A DNA stretch of 64,000 bases from Lotus japonicus (lineage: Eukaryota; Streptophyta; Magnoliopsida; Fabales; Fabaceae): positions 46,272,627 through 46,336,626 of the forward strand of contig NC_080045.1 in the NCBI RefSeq assembly GCF_012489685.1, given 5' to 3'. This document shows positions 10,330 through 23,900 of the stretch, one piece after another (within the stretch, counting starts at the first letter, position 1; every line of letters starts with the position of its first letter). Under the pieces are notes generated by a model. That model had not been told where the DNA came from. It searched no databases and saw only the letters and a program-made list of their open reading frames with translations. A program made the position numbers and the translations under genes.

Positions 10330-11733
10330 GCTTTATGTACCCTTTCTCTATGAGCTAGCCTTTAATTTTACTCGGATAAAACTTACATATAGTAATATGG
10401 GTTCAAATGTGGGTTCATCACACCTACTATACTCATGTTATTCTCTACAAACAATGCATTGTTAGGACATGAATGTGTTATAGTAGACAGAAGCTTCAAA
10501 CTTAGAACACACATTTTCATTGAATAAAGCCCCTGCCTCTACCTCAGACGTATCTGATCTGCTACCCCTAAGCATGAAATCCTTGACCATTACCACCATA
10601 GAGAGGCTGAAAAATGTTCAACTGAAAATTCAGCTGATTCATGAGCTTAAGGATGTACTGAAGATGAGGGTACTGAAGAATCAACAATAAATGGAAAACA
10701 ACTTAGAAAAGTGATTATTTGAGTCTTCTAATTTCCATTTTGTTTCTTGTCAGTGGCCAAGCATTAGCTAACTTAAAGAGATTGTTTTGCAGGGACAGCC
10801 AACTCCAAAATATGATAGCCAAAGTTTCTTCTATTCTATTTTTTAGAAACAGTATTGTGAATTGTGATTATGCTTTGTGCTGCATCCTGGGATTTTATTT
10901 GGAAGATTGATTTGATTTAATTTCTTGGCTTGAGCTTTTGACACAGGCATTGGATCAAGGTGTTTTGTTTGGATCACAGTGAATTTTGGTTGAGCTTAGT
11001 ACTGAGTTGGGAAGAAAAATCATTTGAACAATTATCTTAGATTCGTCTTTGATATTTGAATATTTTTTGTTATGTATTCATATTACTTTCATGATTAAAA
11101 TTTCTTAATCCAGTATTTTACATGAATATAAATCAATTGTTATTCATGTACTCCACGACTTAGCACATGGATCAGCTGACAGAGGTTGGTATATGTTAGC
11201 ACTCACTTAGACGAAGAAGCCAACATAGAACTTTCTGTTGACTGGGATGAAAGTTTGTTCACATTGCACCCAGCTGGTAGTCACACACTTAAAATAGAGG
11301 AAAGTGATTGCTTTAAACCTTTTTAAGTTTTCACAAATCTCACACCCCTCTCTGTTTTCTAGCATAAAAGAAGGATATGAAGGTAGTGTAAAAACTCAGG
11401 GTAGGAGAATTCCAAAGTAAATCAAACACAATAGGGCTGAACTATACATTACAACTGGCTATAAAATTAATTTTCTATTCTGTTAATTCATGGCTTTCAT
11501 GTTCACATGTTGAAAAAACACAGATATAAACAAATAAAAAAATAAAAACATTAGAAACAAGTGGATATACATACATAGAAAATCAATTCTAGCCATCATG
11601 AACTAGCTTGTGAATCTTCATCAGCAAGTAAAATGGATCTATTCTGCCAGAAATCTCCCGCGTACATCTTCTAGCTGATTGAGTCTGAAGAACACACGAC
11701 ATGTCGAATTCGGAAGCCAAGAAGTATCATTTG
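10330..11733. other. Intergenic, nothing firmly recognised
   Basis: AT-rich DNA between the legumin 3' end and the convergent patellin gene. A stretch at about 10530-10690 reads as a short Leu/Lys-rich frame, but it has no recognisable domain or splice structure. The patellin 3' UTR should lie just below 11734. Confidence 0.5.
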
Positions 11734-13791
11734 TTATGATAGCAAGATGAACATTGGAACCGTTGTTCTGGTTTTTGATCTATAGTACATTTTCTTCTTC
11801 TTGAATGTCGCATTTTCGACTGTTATCACTATCTTCCCAGGTTCACTGATGTAAAAAGAGTTCCTAGTGCTGTCACCCACAATACTTTGGTTTTGCAATA
11901 GTATATTGTAGGAGCACTCATCATCTGGAATGAACTCCTCTTTGTAGGACACATCCCATCCCACCACAGTTACATCCCATATCACTGTCACACCAGGCTA
12001 CACACATCACAAACTCAAATTAGATAAAATCAAAGTGCAACATGGAATATAGTAAGGTGCATTAATCAATTTCAAACAAAAAGGACAAAATTTCTTGTTG
12101 GGCACCTCATTGATCGGAAACTCAACTGCGGAAACCGAACTTGGTTTGATTTTAAGCTCTAAAACCTTGTCAGCAGGTGAAAAATCTTTGTCACTGTCCC
12201 GCTTTAGACCACCATATTCAGCTGGAAGAAGCTCTGGGGTTACGAAACTGTATAGGTCCCAATGTTAGGTAGATAAGATTAAAGGTAAACTGAGTGCACG
12301 TTCGATTACTATTTTGTAAAACAGTTATTAACTCTTAAAAACAGAAAAAGATAAAAACCCGTTTGGCATGTAAAAGTAAAACATCTTGTTCAAACAGTTT
12401 TTCGTTTCTTTTCTTCTTTTCAAAAACAGGATTGAAAAATTGTTTCAGAAAATAATTTTTAAGATTAGGAAACTGATAAGGGAATAAAAAATCCTTTAGT
12501 TTCAAGCTAAGCACACTCACTTGAGAAGTGTCTTTGTGGTCTTTTGTGATCTAGCTAAGATGAACTTCTTTTTATTTCTCTGGTTCATGATTCTTGAGAA
12601 CAACACTTGAGATGTGTAGAACCAAAATGGAGCATATATTACTACCTGCAAACCCAACAAAAAAAAATGAAGGTATCAAACACCAACCTATCTATAATCT
12701 AAATTTTGATCAAACTCCAGAATCACTATGTTCTAGTTCTATATACCAACATTTTTGTGAGTGAGCTCAGGGTAGTAGTTCTGAAACAGCATCAAAGCTC
12801 TTTCATTAAGAGCATGAAGCTCCTTCATTCCTTTGCTCGGCGTGTTCTTCAAATCATAAATCTGAATTATCGAATCCACCCCTCCTTCTCTAAACTCTAG
12901 CTTCTTCACAGCCCTTTCCATCAACTGAATCCTCCACCTGAAAAACCTATCACATTTCTGGTGTGTTCCAAACACTTTCTTATACAAGTTCTTATCTCTT
13001 AAAACCCCACAAACCATGAACGAAACCGGTCGACCCTCCCTATCCCTACCATCTAAAAACCCAACATTCTCAACCTCAGGATCAAAATCCTCATCAAGAA
13101 TCCCATCAACATTGTTCCTCAATCTCCAAATCAATGTCTTCTGCAGCATCTCAAAGGCCTCATTCACCTTGCAATCCTTCGCCTTCAGAAACTTCCTTAA
13201 CACAATGTCAGTCCCCTCATGTGCCTTGCTGGGTAACAAAGGCACACCCCAGAGGGTAATCTCTCTGAGATTCGCCTTCGCCGCCGCGAATTCCCCTTTT
13301 GTGAGATTCACATCAGGCCCCCCTAACAGATAGTTCCCGAGAATTGCGTCCTCAACCTTGCATCGAAACTCCAGCAGCGATTTCTTGATCTTGAGCTTGA
13401 TTTCAGCAGGGGTTTGTGTCCGTCCATCTTCCTGATCCTGATAATCATGATCATGATCGTGATCGTGCTCTTCTAGGTTTTCATCATTGGGAATTTTCTT
13501 CTTCTTCTGGTTTTCAATGAAAACAAGGGGAACCCCGAGAACCAGGGTTTTGGCGTTTTCGTCATTGCATATGCATTGATCGGTGTCGTTCATGACGGAG
13601 GTTGTGGTTGTGGTGTCTCCTCCTCCTCCTTCTCCGCGATCAGATTTTCCGGCAGCGAGGGGTTGCCGGAAAACTGAGGTAGAGAGAGGAGGGGAGAGGA
13701 GAGAGAAAGAAGCATACATCACATGAAGAGGTGAGATAATGAACCTTGAATTGAGGATTTTTCTGAACCGTTGGTAATTGAGTGGCGCCAA
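11734..13791 (-). CDS. Patellin-family SEC14/GOLD phosphoinositide-transfer protein
   Basis: Patellins bind phosphoinositides at membranes and act in plant cytokinesis and polarity. Exons (minus strand) 13791-12751, 12645-12521, 12247-12106 and 11997-11734 join in frame to at most 523 aa. Residues about 194-222 form the CRAL-TRIO N domain (IVLRKFLKAK, then IWR), 245-430 the SEC14 lipid pocket (IIQIYDLKNTP, FQNYYPE) and 437-515 a GOLD domain (VTVIWDVTVVGWDVSY, EPGKIVITVEN) ending in a Lys-rich tail. The fold order and GOLD tail match plant patellins, nearest in feel to the PATL4/PATL6 group. The first residues are not patellin-like. Starts at M25 (13719) or M67 (13593) are equally possible, the last giving about 457 aa. 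The N-terminal part has an acidic His-Asp run (residues 109-116) instead of the usual long Glu/Lys region. Confidence 0.9.
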
Positions 13792-13947
13792 ATATAGAGG
13801 AGTAGTTGCTCTTTGTGCCTGCGGTGGCGTATGTTGGCATACTGCGAGGTGCGGCTGTTCGCGGTTGGATCAGTTTTCAAACAAAAAATTGATGCAGCTT
13901 TTTGTTTTTTTTTTTTTCTCTTTTTTTTATAGATTTCAAAAAAGAAT

Positions 13948-14088
13948 TTTTTTATAGGCTAATGTTAGTTGTCAGTAATGTTAGTAAATTAGTGTCTTCT
14001 CAAGGTTCGAACCCTGAACGCTTCAACTTTTATCTCACTCAACCTTTATATCTCCTAACTTTCACCGCTTGAATTAACCCTCAGAGAC
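13948..14088 (-). mobile_element. tRNA-derived SINE (minus orientation)
   Basis: On the minus strand it has an A-box region (caagcggtgaaagtt), the B-box GGTTCGAACC and an A-rich tail. It is flanked by gatttcaaaaaagaat (13932-13947) and gatttcaagaaagaat (14089-14104), a 15/16 target duplication. It lies upstream of the patellin start and downstream of the SMC1 stop. Confidence 0.8.
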
Positions 14089-14104
14089 GATTTCAAGAAA
14101 GAAT

Positions 14105-14949
14105 AACATCACAATGCGTAAATTTAGAATTAATGAATTACTGAGAGAGCTAGCCTCATCATGATGTGGGCGTTTCCGACTCGAACAGGATTGTCTCTTA
14201 AGGAGAACGCATGTCTCAAATAATAAAAAAACCAAAAATTAGATGCATTAGAGTAAAATTAATCAATTATTATATTTTTAATATTTATCTACACACTAAT
14301 TGTAATCGTTTTGAAATAATTATTTTATTAATTATACCTTTATCTTGTTTAAATGAAAGCTACGTGAAAATGCACAAGAATAAGTGATGTCATTAAAAAG
14401 AATTTTACAAGACATGACTTTAGAAAATTGCAAGGGACTTCCTTTCTTGTTGACTCTAGAGTGTTTAAATTTCCATAAAACTTTAGTCGATCCACATTAA
14501 TTTAACGTGACAAATCTTACTTTACCACCTGTGCGTTTGAATGTGTGTTCCCATTTGCATTGAGCGAAATGAAAAAGCAAACATGATCTTCGTTCATAGA
14601 AAAATACGCTTCAATTCTTACGCCCCTTTTACTTCTCCGATATGAAATCAAAGCTCGGCAGAGAAAAAAGTTCAATGATTCAAGAACGAACATTTGGACA
14701 TCTAGCTATAGTATTCTACATTGCATTTCCAGTGCTAGAAAGGGCATCTAGTCACCTGTGACTCTGAGGAATACCTATTTAGTATTTACAACAATTTTTA
14801 AAAAAAGAACCCAATTCGTAACTTTAACACACAAGACAATGGTAACTAGATACAGATACAAAGCTAGGACACCTTTAAACAAGAAATAGAAATGCAACCA
14901 AGCTCTATACATGGCAGGCCGCTTATCAACTGCGCCCAATGGATGAATT
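14105..14949. other. Intergenic; SMC1 3' flank
   Basis: AT-rich, no coding signal. The part nearest 14949 should include the SMC1 3' UTR on the minus strand. Confidence 0.5.
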
Positions 14950-17900
14950 TCAGGACTCCCGATAGTTAGTTAGATCAAACGTGAGAGTTTTCGAACAACT
15001 GCATAAGAGTGGAGGATATATGCCATCAATATACGGAAAATAAAAGGAAAAGATAATAGGTTAAATTAATTAATGATGTGAAGAAATTTACCCTCCATCA
15101 GAATCCCTGTAGACCCCAACTAGCGCCTCAGCTTTGTCATAAAAGCTGTCTTTCAGTGAAATCACAATACTTTGAAAACCACTTCCACCATCAGTATCCT
15201 GGCTAGCCCTTCCTTCACAAGATTTTGAACGAATAAAGCCAGCAACCTTAGCGACATTCAAGTTGTCCAATGCAGCATCAACTTCATCCAATATAAAAAA
15301 CGGCGACGGCTTATAGCTGAAACCACAAGCAACAGAGACCATGTTAATGGAACATATATGCTCAAATCTAAGTTTCAGAAAATGGTTCAGAAACTTAAGA
15401 TCCATATTAGTTTCAAAAAAAAAAAAACTTAAGACATATCTAAACATGCACCTTTTGAATATAGGAGATGAATTAATTTTACAAGTACAAACAAATCTAC
15501 CTGTGGATGGAGAATAGCAACGCAAGTGCAGCAACAGTCTTTTCCCCACCAGATAGCTGATCCATATCACGGAAGCGCTTTGTTGGGGGCATAGCAGTGT
15601 ACTTGATGCCATGTAGAAATGGATCATCTTCATTTTCCAAATTTAGGTATGCTGTTCCACCCAGAGGATGTGTGTGGCTCTTTGTAAGCTGTTTGTAAAT
15701 TTTATCTATATTACCAGATATATGGTTGAAAGCATCCATGAACAACTCATACCTGCATTCAACACAAACTTTTGCTTCACAAAAAGACATGATATGCAAC
15801 AAAAGTAAACTGCCATGTATCTCAATATAAACTACTACCTCACCAAATACATTAAACAAATATATTATCTATTCATTAGAAGATATAAAGTTAATTAAGA
15901 AGAACACGTCATATTTGGGATGGGAAGTAAAATCTTAAAGAACTTATCTATGACCGAGCTCAAAGAAAGATTGACCGAATCACTATAAGACCGGCTATCC
16001 TCTATGGTAGCGAATGTTGGGCTTTAACAGACAACATGAGAAAAAAAAAATGAAGCAGCAGAAATGATAAAGTTAAGAATTAAGATGGATGAATGACCAG
16101 ACCACACTAGAAAGGGTAGGATACGCAATGATTGTACAAGAGGAGATATTGGGGTGACACTTAACGATGACAAGCTGACGGGAAATCAGTTAACATGGTA
16201 TGGACATGTACAGAAAAGACTTTTGGAGGCACCGGTAAAACAAGTATCAAACTTCAGACCTTTTAGTCATTGAGGCTCAGATATCATGTAATGAACCAGC
16301 TAGCCAAAAAGCTTAAGCTATTGGGTGAAGACACATGAATGATTTTCTATTATATTTCTAACAGAATTCATGGTTTATCTCATCAATCCAACTTGATTTC
16401 ACCAAATTGTGTTCCAAGCTCGGATCTGGACTGATGGGCACATCAAAAAATCATAAGATCATGACGAGGCAAGTCACGATTGTAACTACAGCGAATATAT
16501 ACGCATCAAATCATACTCGCATCATATTAAGTATCTAGCCTCCATAACATATTCGATGTGACAGAATTATTTTTAATCAGACATGTGATCTGGTCTAGTC
16601 TGGAGTTTTTAAGAATTTTCCATATCCCTGCATCCGCATCATATCAGTGTCATATTGTACCCATATGGTGTCTTGGGTTTCTTTTCATGTTTTCTAATGT
16701 GAATTTTATATAAAGACTCTTTTGTGAGTCCACTTAAACCATGCACACTAACTAATGGCTATGTACAAGTACAACTGATATTTTAAATAAGACAAGCAAT
16801 GATGAATTGAAGAAAAATAACTTTTACCTCCTCTGTTTAACAGCATTGAATCTATCCGCTTTTTCCTTCTCCTCTTTCCTGACAGCTTCAAACTCTTCCA
16901 ATACACCTCTTTCTTTTTCTAGCAGAGCCTCATACTGGTCCAATGCCTTCAAATTTGGTGCTGTTCTTTCAATCTCAGATATTAGCGTACCCATTTTTTG
17001 CTTAAATTCTACCTCAATTTTATCCCTGTCAGAGGGTCTCCTATCTTTCAGTGGCCTACTGAGCTGATCAAAGTCAAAAACTGGACCTGGTGTGGAGCTA
17101 CCAGTATCCATAGAATCTGATATGGTCGGAAGGCTAATCTGCTCCAGTTCACACTTCTCTAATATTTCCTGCTTTTGCACCACCAACTGATCAATCTGTG
17201 TCTCCTGTAAAAACATATAAAAAGGTGTTGGCAATCTATACATTATGAATGAAATAACACGAGAAAAGAAATTTTGAACATCTAACCTTGGAGTTTATCA
17301 GACGATTAAGTTTGGATAAGTTTGTTGTGGATAAAGAAGCCTTCTTCTTCCATTCTTGGATTTCCTTTTCACAATCCTCTGACTTTGATCTCCACTCTAC
17401 AAGAGTAGAAAGAGAACATAGAAAAGCATAAGACTCCCAAGTCTCAAGGCAGAAAAATAAACAAAATCAAGTGACGGTGGGTATGCAATCTGCTTCTTTC
17501 AAGATCAACCCAATTGTGTTCCCATCAATTTCAGATGTTAAACAGCAAAGCAGTACCCAGATAACCAAACCTTCACCCCGGTAGCACCAAAGAGGAAGGA
17601 TAAAAAAGAGAAAATTCAAAGAAAAAACAATTATATGATGTGGTTCTCTATATTATTACAAAGCACATACAAGTTGTACCAAATATACCTTTAACTTCAT
17701 CCTTAAACTGATCAATCTCTTCAGTAGCATTCTCAGCTGCTAACTTTGCTTCAGCCTCTTTGTTTTGTACCCGTTTTAAGTCATTCTCTAAAGCACTAAG
17801 AGAATATTCCAGTTCTTGAATTCGTGAACTCATGTCACGATTTTGCTCATACTCCAACCTATAAAACAATTTCAATTAAGGTTATTAATAGATGAATGCA

Positions 17901-20900
17901 GAAACTAATTCAAGGATAACCAACTAGAGTGCAAATAAAACTCTAAATACCTTCTTTCTTTTACTTTGATTTTTACATTTATCAATAATCCAACATAATT
18001 GAAAACTTCCAAACATATAAAAGGAGCTACGATTTAGATTAAAAGGAAGAAGGAACAGACTGATATTTTAATTTTGAAAGTTGGCTACTCAGGTTCAGCC
18101 TCTCCTCTGCTACATTTTGAGCATCCTTGAGTCGATTTTCTTCATACTCACGGATGTTTGAAACCCCAACTGACTTGCTAAAGTCTTTGTATATCCGATC
18201 AGTGATTTCATTAATTCTCTTCTCAAGCTTACGCAATTCTGCATTCCTTTTGTCAACAGTGCCATTTAACTGTAAAGCATAAACACCGAGTAACCAGTTA
18301 GGTATACAATAATGCCACTATGCCTGAACAAGGGAATTGGCAATGTCACCTTCTGGAGGTCTGGAGTGATACGTTCAATTTGTTTTTTCATGGTCTCTTT
18401 TTCTTGGTTCAAATTTGAAAGTTTGTCTTCAATGCTTCGCTGGAAAAAGTCAAAAGTGTAAATCATAAAATAATAAATTAAAATATTCCATATGGAACAG
18501 AAGACAGAAATTCACCAATCTCCCATCCATGCTCAGCCAAAACTAGTACTTATCTACCTACAGATGCACAAAAGGTACATTTTCAAGCATTATCAAGATT
18601 CAATTGATAAGAACCTTGGAGGAACGATACCATAAAAGTAGTCATTGTTCTTGGACATCCTATTCCTAAGGCCTTTAAACCCCAAATTAGAATCTCATAC
18701 TTCTGCTGTGGACCTTAGTCTAATACCTTGCAATTGGATCCTAACAACAACAAATTTCTATAACTATGTCTGACATCTCATACTTAACTACACTGCTACG
18801 GATACGCTACAACTAGGAGGCCAGGGGCTGTATGACCGCTACAGCACTAACAACCCTTTCCTCCCATTTTATTTTGTCCATGTTGAAGATCTCTGAGTTT
18901 CTGTTCTAAGTGTATTATTTAGTCTCTCTAATCTGAGACTGGTTTATATTTTCATCATCTCATAGTGAGTCTGTTGTATGTTTATTTCCTCAACTTATAA
19001 CTTATTTACTAGAATCAACCTTAATTTTTATTGGTAATTATGAATAAGTCATGGATTCTAAGTCACTTTTAATTTGAATATTTATAGGTATATAGTAAAA
19101 ATCATTTCTACCGTAAAAAAAATAGAATAGGAGTTATCTCACTTTAGTGTTTTTGGGGTCAGCTGCTATCCGGGAGGACAGGGATTGATAACTATGGTGT
19201 AAAAGAGAATTATGAAACCATATCAAAAAATGAAATAAGCATCGCAAGCTTGATAGTATCAAAAATAAAAACTTCTAAGGCTGGCAACTTGCACGCCCAA
19301 TCAACTGATAATTTTGATTATTGCCAAGAAAAATGGCTAAACTCATAAGAGTTTATGATAAGAACCTTGGGAGAACCACACCACAAAAGCTAGCTGTTGT
19401 AGTTGGAGAGCCCAAGGCCTTATGAACCCCACATTAGAATCCCATACTTCCAATGTGGGACTCAAGTCCCATACCTTGCAATTGGGTCCTAACAGTTTAC
19501 CTTTTCAATCTCAGCATATTGAATTTTCTTCTCCAGTCCACTAATTTTTCCAGATGCTTCAGACTCTTTAAGGTGCATATCTCTGATTGATCCTAGCTCA
19601 TCTAACTCTGATTCATACTGCTCTTTCTTTTTATTAAGTCCTGAAAAAATATTATGTTTATTGCAAGAGAAAATACTTTCAACAAAATTAGAAAAACATT
19701 AATAAAAAAATTGATAAAAACCTTCAATTTTCTTGTCATCCCACTTATTTGACCTTGCTTCCATTCCACCACTAGTGCCACCAGTCATTGTGCCGGATTT
19801 TGTAAGCAGAATTCCATCCACAGTTACAACTGACCAAATTACATATGGAAATTTTACAAATTATGCATTCTGACAAGGTACTAGGAATGCATCACATGCA
19901 TTAAAAGTAAACACTAAATTAAGAGAAGTCAAAAAGTTTGTTACATAAGCAACAAAACAACATATAAACTCAAGGTGGAAAGATCATTTGGTCATGTAAA
20001 AGATAAATTTAAGCGCCCAGAAAGAAATCATAACAAGCCACAGGAAAAAACAAACAGGGGATCAAAAAGGGACATCCAAGTAACCCCATTTAAATTCAAA
20101 TGACATATGTCAGTATAATGATACAGAAAGAAGGAAGGCATTGTTACCTTTAAATCTCTCGCCTTTCCAGCTTAAATCTTTGGCCTCATCAAGACCATCA
20201 CAAACAAGAGTATTCCCAACAGCAAAGAGAATTGCCTTCTCCAAGGAGGGATCAAACTTGCGCAAGTTAAGTTCAAAACGTAATTAACAAAAAGCATGAA
20301 CATAAATAAAAAATTCATGATGGGGTATTTATGTAGAGGGAAAGTAGAGAAAAAACGAGAATGAGTTATGCTCAATTTTAAAAGATGTAGACCACCTAGT
20401 TTAATTCAAATACTGTGTTAATGAGTATTTGTCTTCATAGGAATTCATAAAAATTAAAGAACATACAATAGCATTTTGATGAAAGGAAATCACTGAACAC
20501 AATATGCTGCATCAGGAAAAAACTATCTTTTCACTGAGAGAAGATTCAATTTTAGTGATCTATGGAGAAACAGCACGGATACAGCAGCTAAAGCATAATT
20601 CACTGCATCACAAGATTACTGAGATCAACAAACTTAGATAAATGTAATGATGACTGAAGCTTTACACGTCACAATGACAGACAGCGTAACTCCACCCACA
20701 GAAACAGTTATAAAGTTTCTTTTTTAAGAGAATGCATAATCCTTTAATATTTGAAAACACTATTTGTTTATCAGCATTTGAAAATACGATTTAAATGCAG
20801 CGGGAAGCAACCAAAAACAATTATCACTTTATCAGAACAAAATCACTGGAAAAAATAACCAAAGTCTTTACAAAGTGGGACGGTTAATTTTTCAAAACAA

Positions 20901-23900
20901 TAGAATCATGAGAGACAAGCAAGCTGTAGAAGGTTACTTCAAGGCAGAGCTAAAGAAGTTCTCAATTTCATTAGAGCAAATTCAAACAGCAACATTTGAA
21001 GCTCTTGCAAACACTTCAACAACCAGATTTTTCAAAGAAGCCACTATTGAAAAAAGGATATTGAATCACATCAAAAACCAGTTTTGCTGTACCCCCTAAT
21101 GCCCGCAATCTTTCCATTATTGGCTTCACACGAATAGATTGCAGAGGAATAAATGTCTGCGGAGGAAGCCTCTGGTCTTTTAAATACTGCAGAGAAGCAA
21201 AGAAAACATTTCTCCAATCAATACATAAAATAAAATCAACTCAATCAAGATCAAAGAACTTTAAGTTCAAACAGGTAAAACTACACACGTTAACACCTAA
21301 GTTTTAGCTTTCAGCAACTATAGGGGCTGATTGGTTTCTATTCTTTCATTTTCCATTTCTATTTTCAGTTTCCTGTTTTGAAAGTTTTGAAAAGGAAACA
21401 AAATGAAAATGAGATGGCTATTTAGTAATTAAAACAAAAAACAAACAAACAAAAAAATACAAACCAAATAGGCCCATAAATCTCGTAAAGGAAACAAAGA
21501 AAATAGGAAGTAACATATGTGTCATACATAAATTCAACAGGAATGCTAGAAGCAACAAGTTTAAGGATGAAAAGGAAACAAGCTAGGTTAAGGGCTTCAG
21601 TTCACAAGATTTGTGCAGCACAAGCTATCTTTCCTATTTCTGAAGTCCATAATTTAATATCTTTCTTATATTTCTGTGCTGAACTAGTGTTCCTATATGA
21701 ACACATCAACATACAAAATAATGGTGCTTAGGCTTCTTTGTTTTTCTCTTTGTTTATCTAGTATTCACCTGTGTAATCACCAATACGGGTATTCAAATCA
21801 GACAGAAAATACAGAAGGCCATCAACAGCAAAAAGAAACTATTGAGTTTGGTAGAAAGAACTGTGAGCTCAAAAATTAAACTTAGACAATCATAAAATTA
21901 AAAGAATGGCACAAAACAGGGTATTGGAAAATCTCATCAGGACCTTGATGCATTCCTTCCCAGTCTTTTCATCCTCAACTACAACTGCATCCATAAATTT
22001 ACCCATAGCAACAGTAACGGCTAGGTTATACTTCTTCTGTGTTGGCCTACAAAGTTCAGTTATGCGACCATGGACTCCTTGAAACAGGCGTTTCAGAGTC
22101 TCCACAGCCTGAGATAGTTTAGCATCTCGCTCATTTTCATGTCTATCAGCCTTTAGTTCACGTAGTTGATTTTCTAATTCACCGATTTTCAACTTCAAAT
22201 TTTCATATTTTTTCCTGCAGATCAAAGTTGCAAACACCATTTCACAAATGTCCTCAGCAAAGAACCAATACAGAGAGATGATTTAACAATTAAAAAGAAT
22301 GTTGAATAACAAGTTAATTTACTTGGAATCACGATGTTTGTCCTGCATCACACGCAGCTCTTTCTTCAAGTTTGCAAGTCCATCCTTATTTTTTGCAGAA
22401 CTATCAACAATTTTTTTAAGCCTTGCCTGCATCTGTTCTTCCTGTGAATTCAATTCAGACTCCCTGTTTCGTAACTGTTGAAGATTTTCTTCCGAATTTT
22501 TTTGAGCTTCACTATCAGCATGTTGCTGCCTATCTAGAAGCTCTTTTTCCTCCCTAAGCTTTGCAGTTTTCATCCCAGCTTCCTCTTTGCTGTAATAGCA
22601 ACATTATCATCACAAGTTCCAAAACAGAAAAAACAAAAAAAAGGAGAATTTAAACAAATGAAAGTCAATATGCATTATACCTACGAAGTGCTGGCATATT
22701 TTTACTTCGGTGTAATGAATTGGGCTGCCAGAATATAGCAGTAATAACGGAATGCAGTGCAAATTTATGTAAAAGAATATTTGCATTGCCCATCAGGAGC
22801 AATGCTATCGATGGTAGATGGCGGTTAACCCACCACATTTGGCGGAAGCATGGAAGCCAATAATAAAAATATAATATCTAGAAAAACTACATAATATAAT
22901 AAAATAAGAACTAATAATTCATGTCAAGAACAATAGTGTGAATTATAGAAAACTATAAATCTAAGAAGAGAATGACATTGCTGAACGGACAAGACAGGAA
23001 CCACTACACAAATCAACCAAAAAAAAAGTGTAAGAAAATGACATGGCGCAATCTATGAAGAGAATTGGAGGGGGGAAAGCAGAATAAAAAATGTAGAAAG
23101 AAAAAATTAGAAAAAGAGAAGTTTGGGAACCAAAAAATGAAGAGGGTGATTCTTATGTTTTATGCACCCAATTATGCTATTTGATTACGCTGGCAAGATC
23201 TTGTTAGATTGTTAAGGGTTATTGAAGCTTACTCTGAGCACAACGCAAGAAATCTGTTTCTTTTTTCAAAAAAAATAGATGGAACAAAAGATATACTGAC
23301 AGAAAACAGCTACAGCAAATAACCACTCACATTCTAAAATATTCTTCCAAGTCATCGCCATCTAACTCAAGCTCATTGCCAACACCTCGACTCTTTTCCT
23401 GTAAGTCTGCCATTTTCGCTGCAAGATCCTGGATCCCCCTTTGTAGCTCCGCTATATCAGCAGCATGCCTCCTCCGTTCTTCCCTTTTTTTATCAAGTTC
23501 CTTCTTCCCTTTTTTTATTTTTGAATTGATACGAGTCATTTCCTCCTTTAACTTCAGAAGCTCAGGTTGCTGCAAGGAGGATGTTAAACCAGAAAAACAA
23601 TTCCATAAACATAACGAGCATCACAAATAATAAACAAAAGTAACAAATCTTAAAGAGCTAACGAAGATTTCATCCCATGTACTCTTAGCTCCTTATTTCT
23701 TTGTCGTGTCTGAAAGAGTTGGGCACCGCTAGCTAGGAGAGGGAGGACTACTAAGGTATTCACATTATTACCAGATTAACAAAGCCATTTCCGGAACCTG
23801 GACACTAAAATTTTCAACCCGGTTTCTTCACATCAAATATTACCAAAAGCAACAAGTGCAAAGAGTAAAGCATAGAATCAACCTATGCAAAAAGTCCAAT

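Noticed and set aside
18605..19494. A complete TRIM element with the two small LTR-like repeats as its ends
   Set aside because: The second repeat alone has its own 5-bp duplication (GTTTA), and the outer flanks of the pair do not match, so they are separate insertions.
20256..21071. GT-AG alternative for SMC1 intron 7 (donor GTGATT, acceptor AAG)
   Set aside because: It stays in frame but removes V-I-Q, which I recall as conserved in plant SMC1, and leaves the perfect ATATCCTTTT unexplained. Kept as the stated refutation test.
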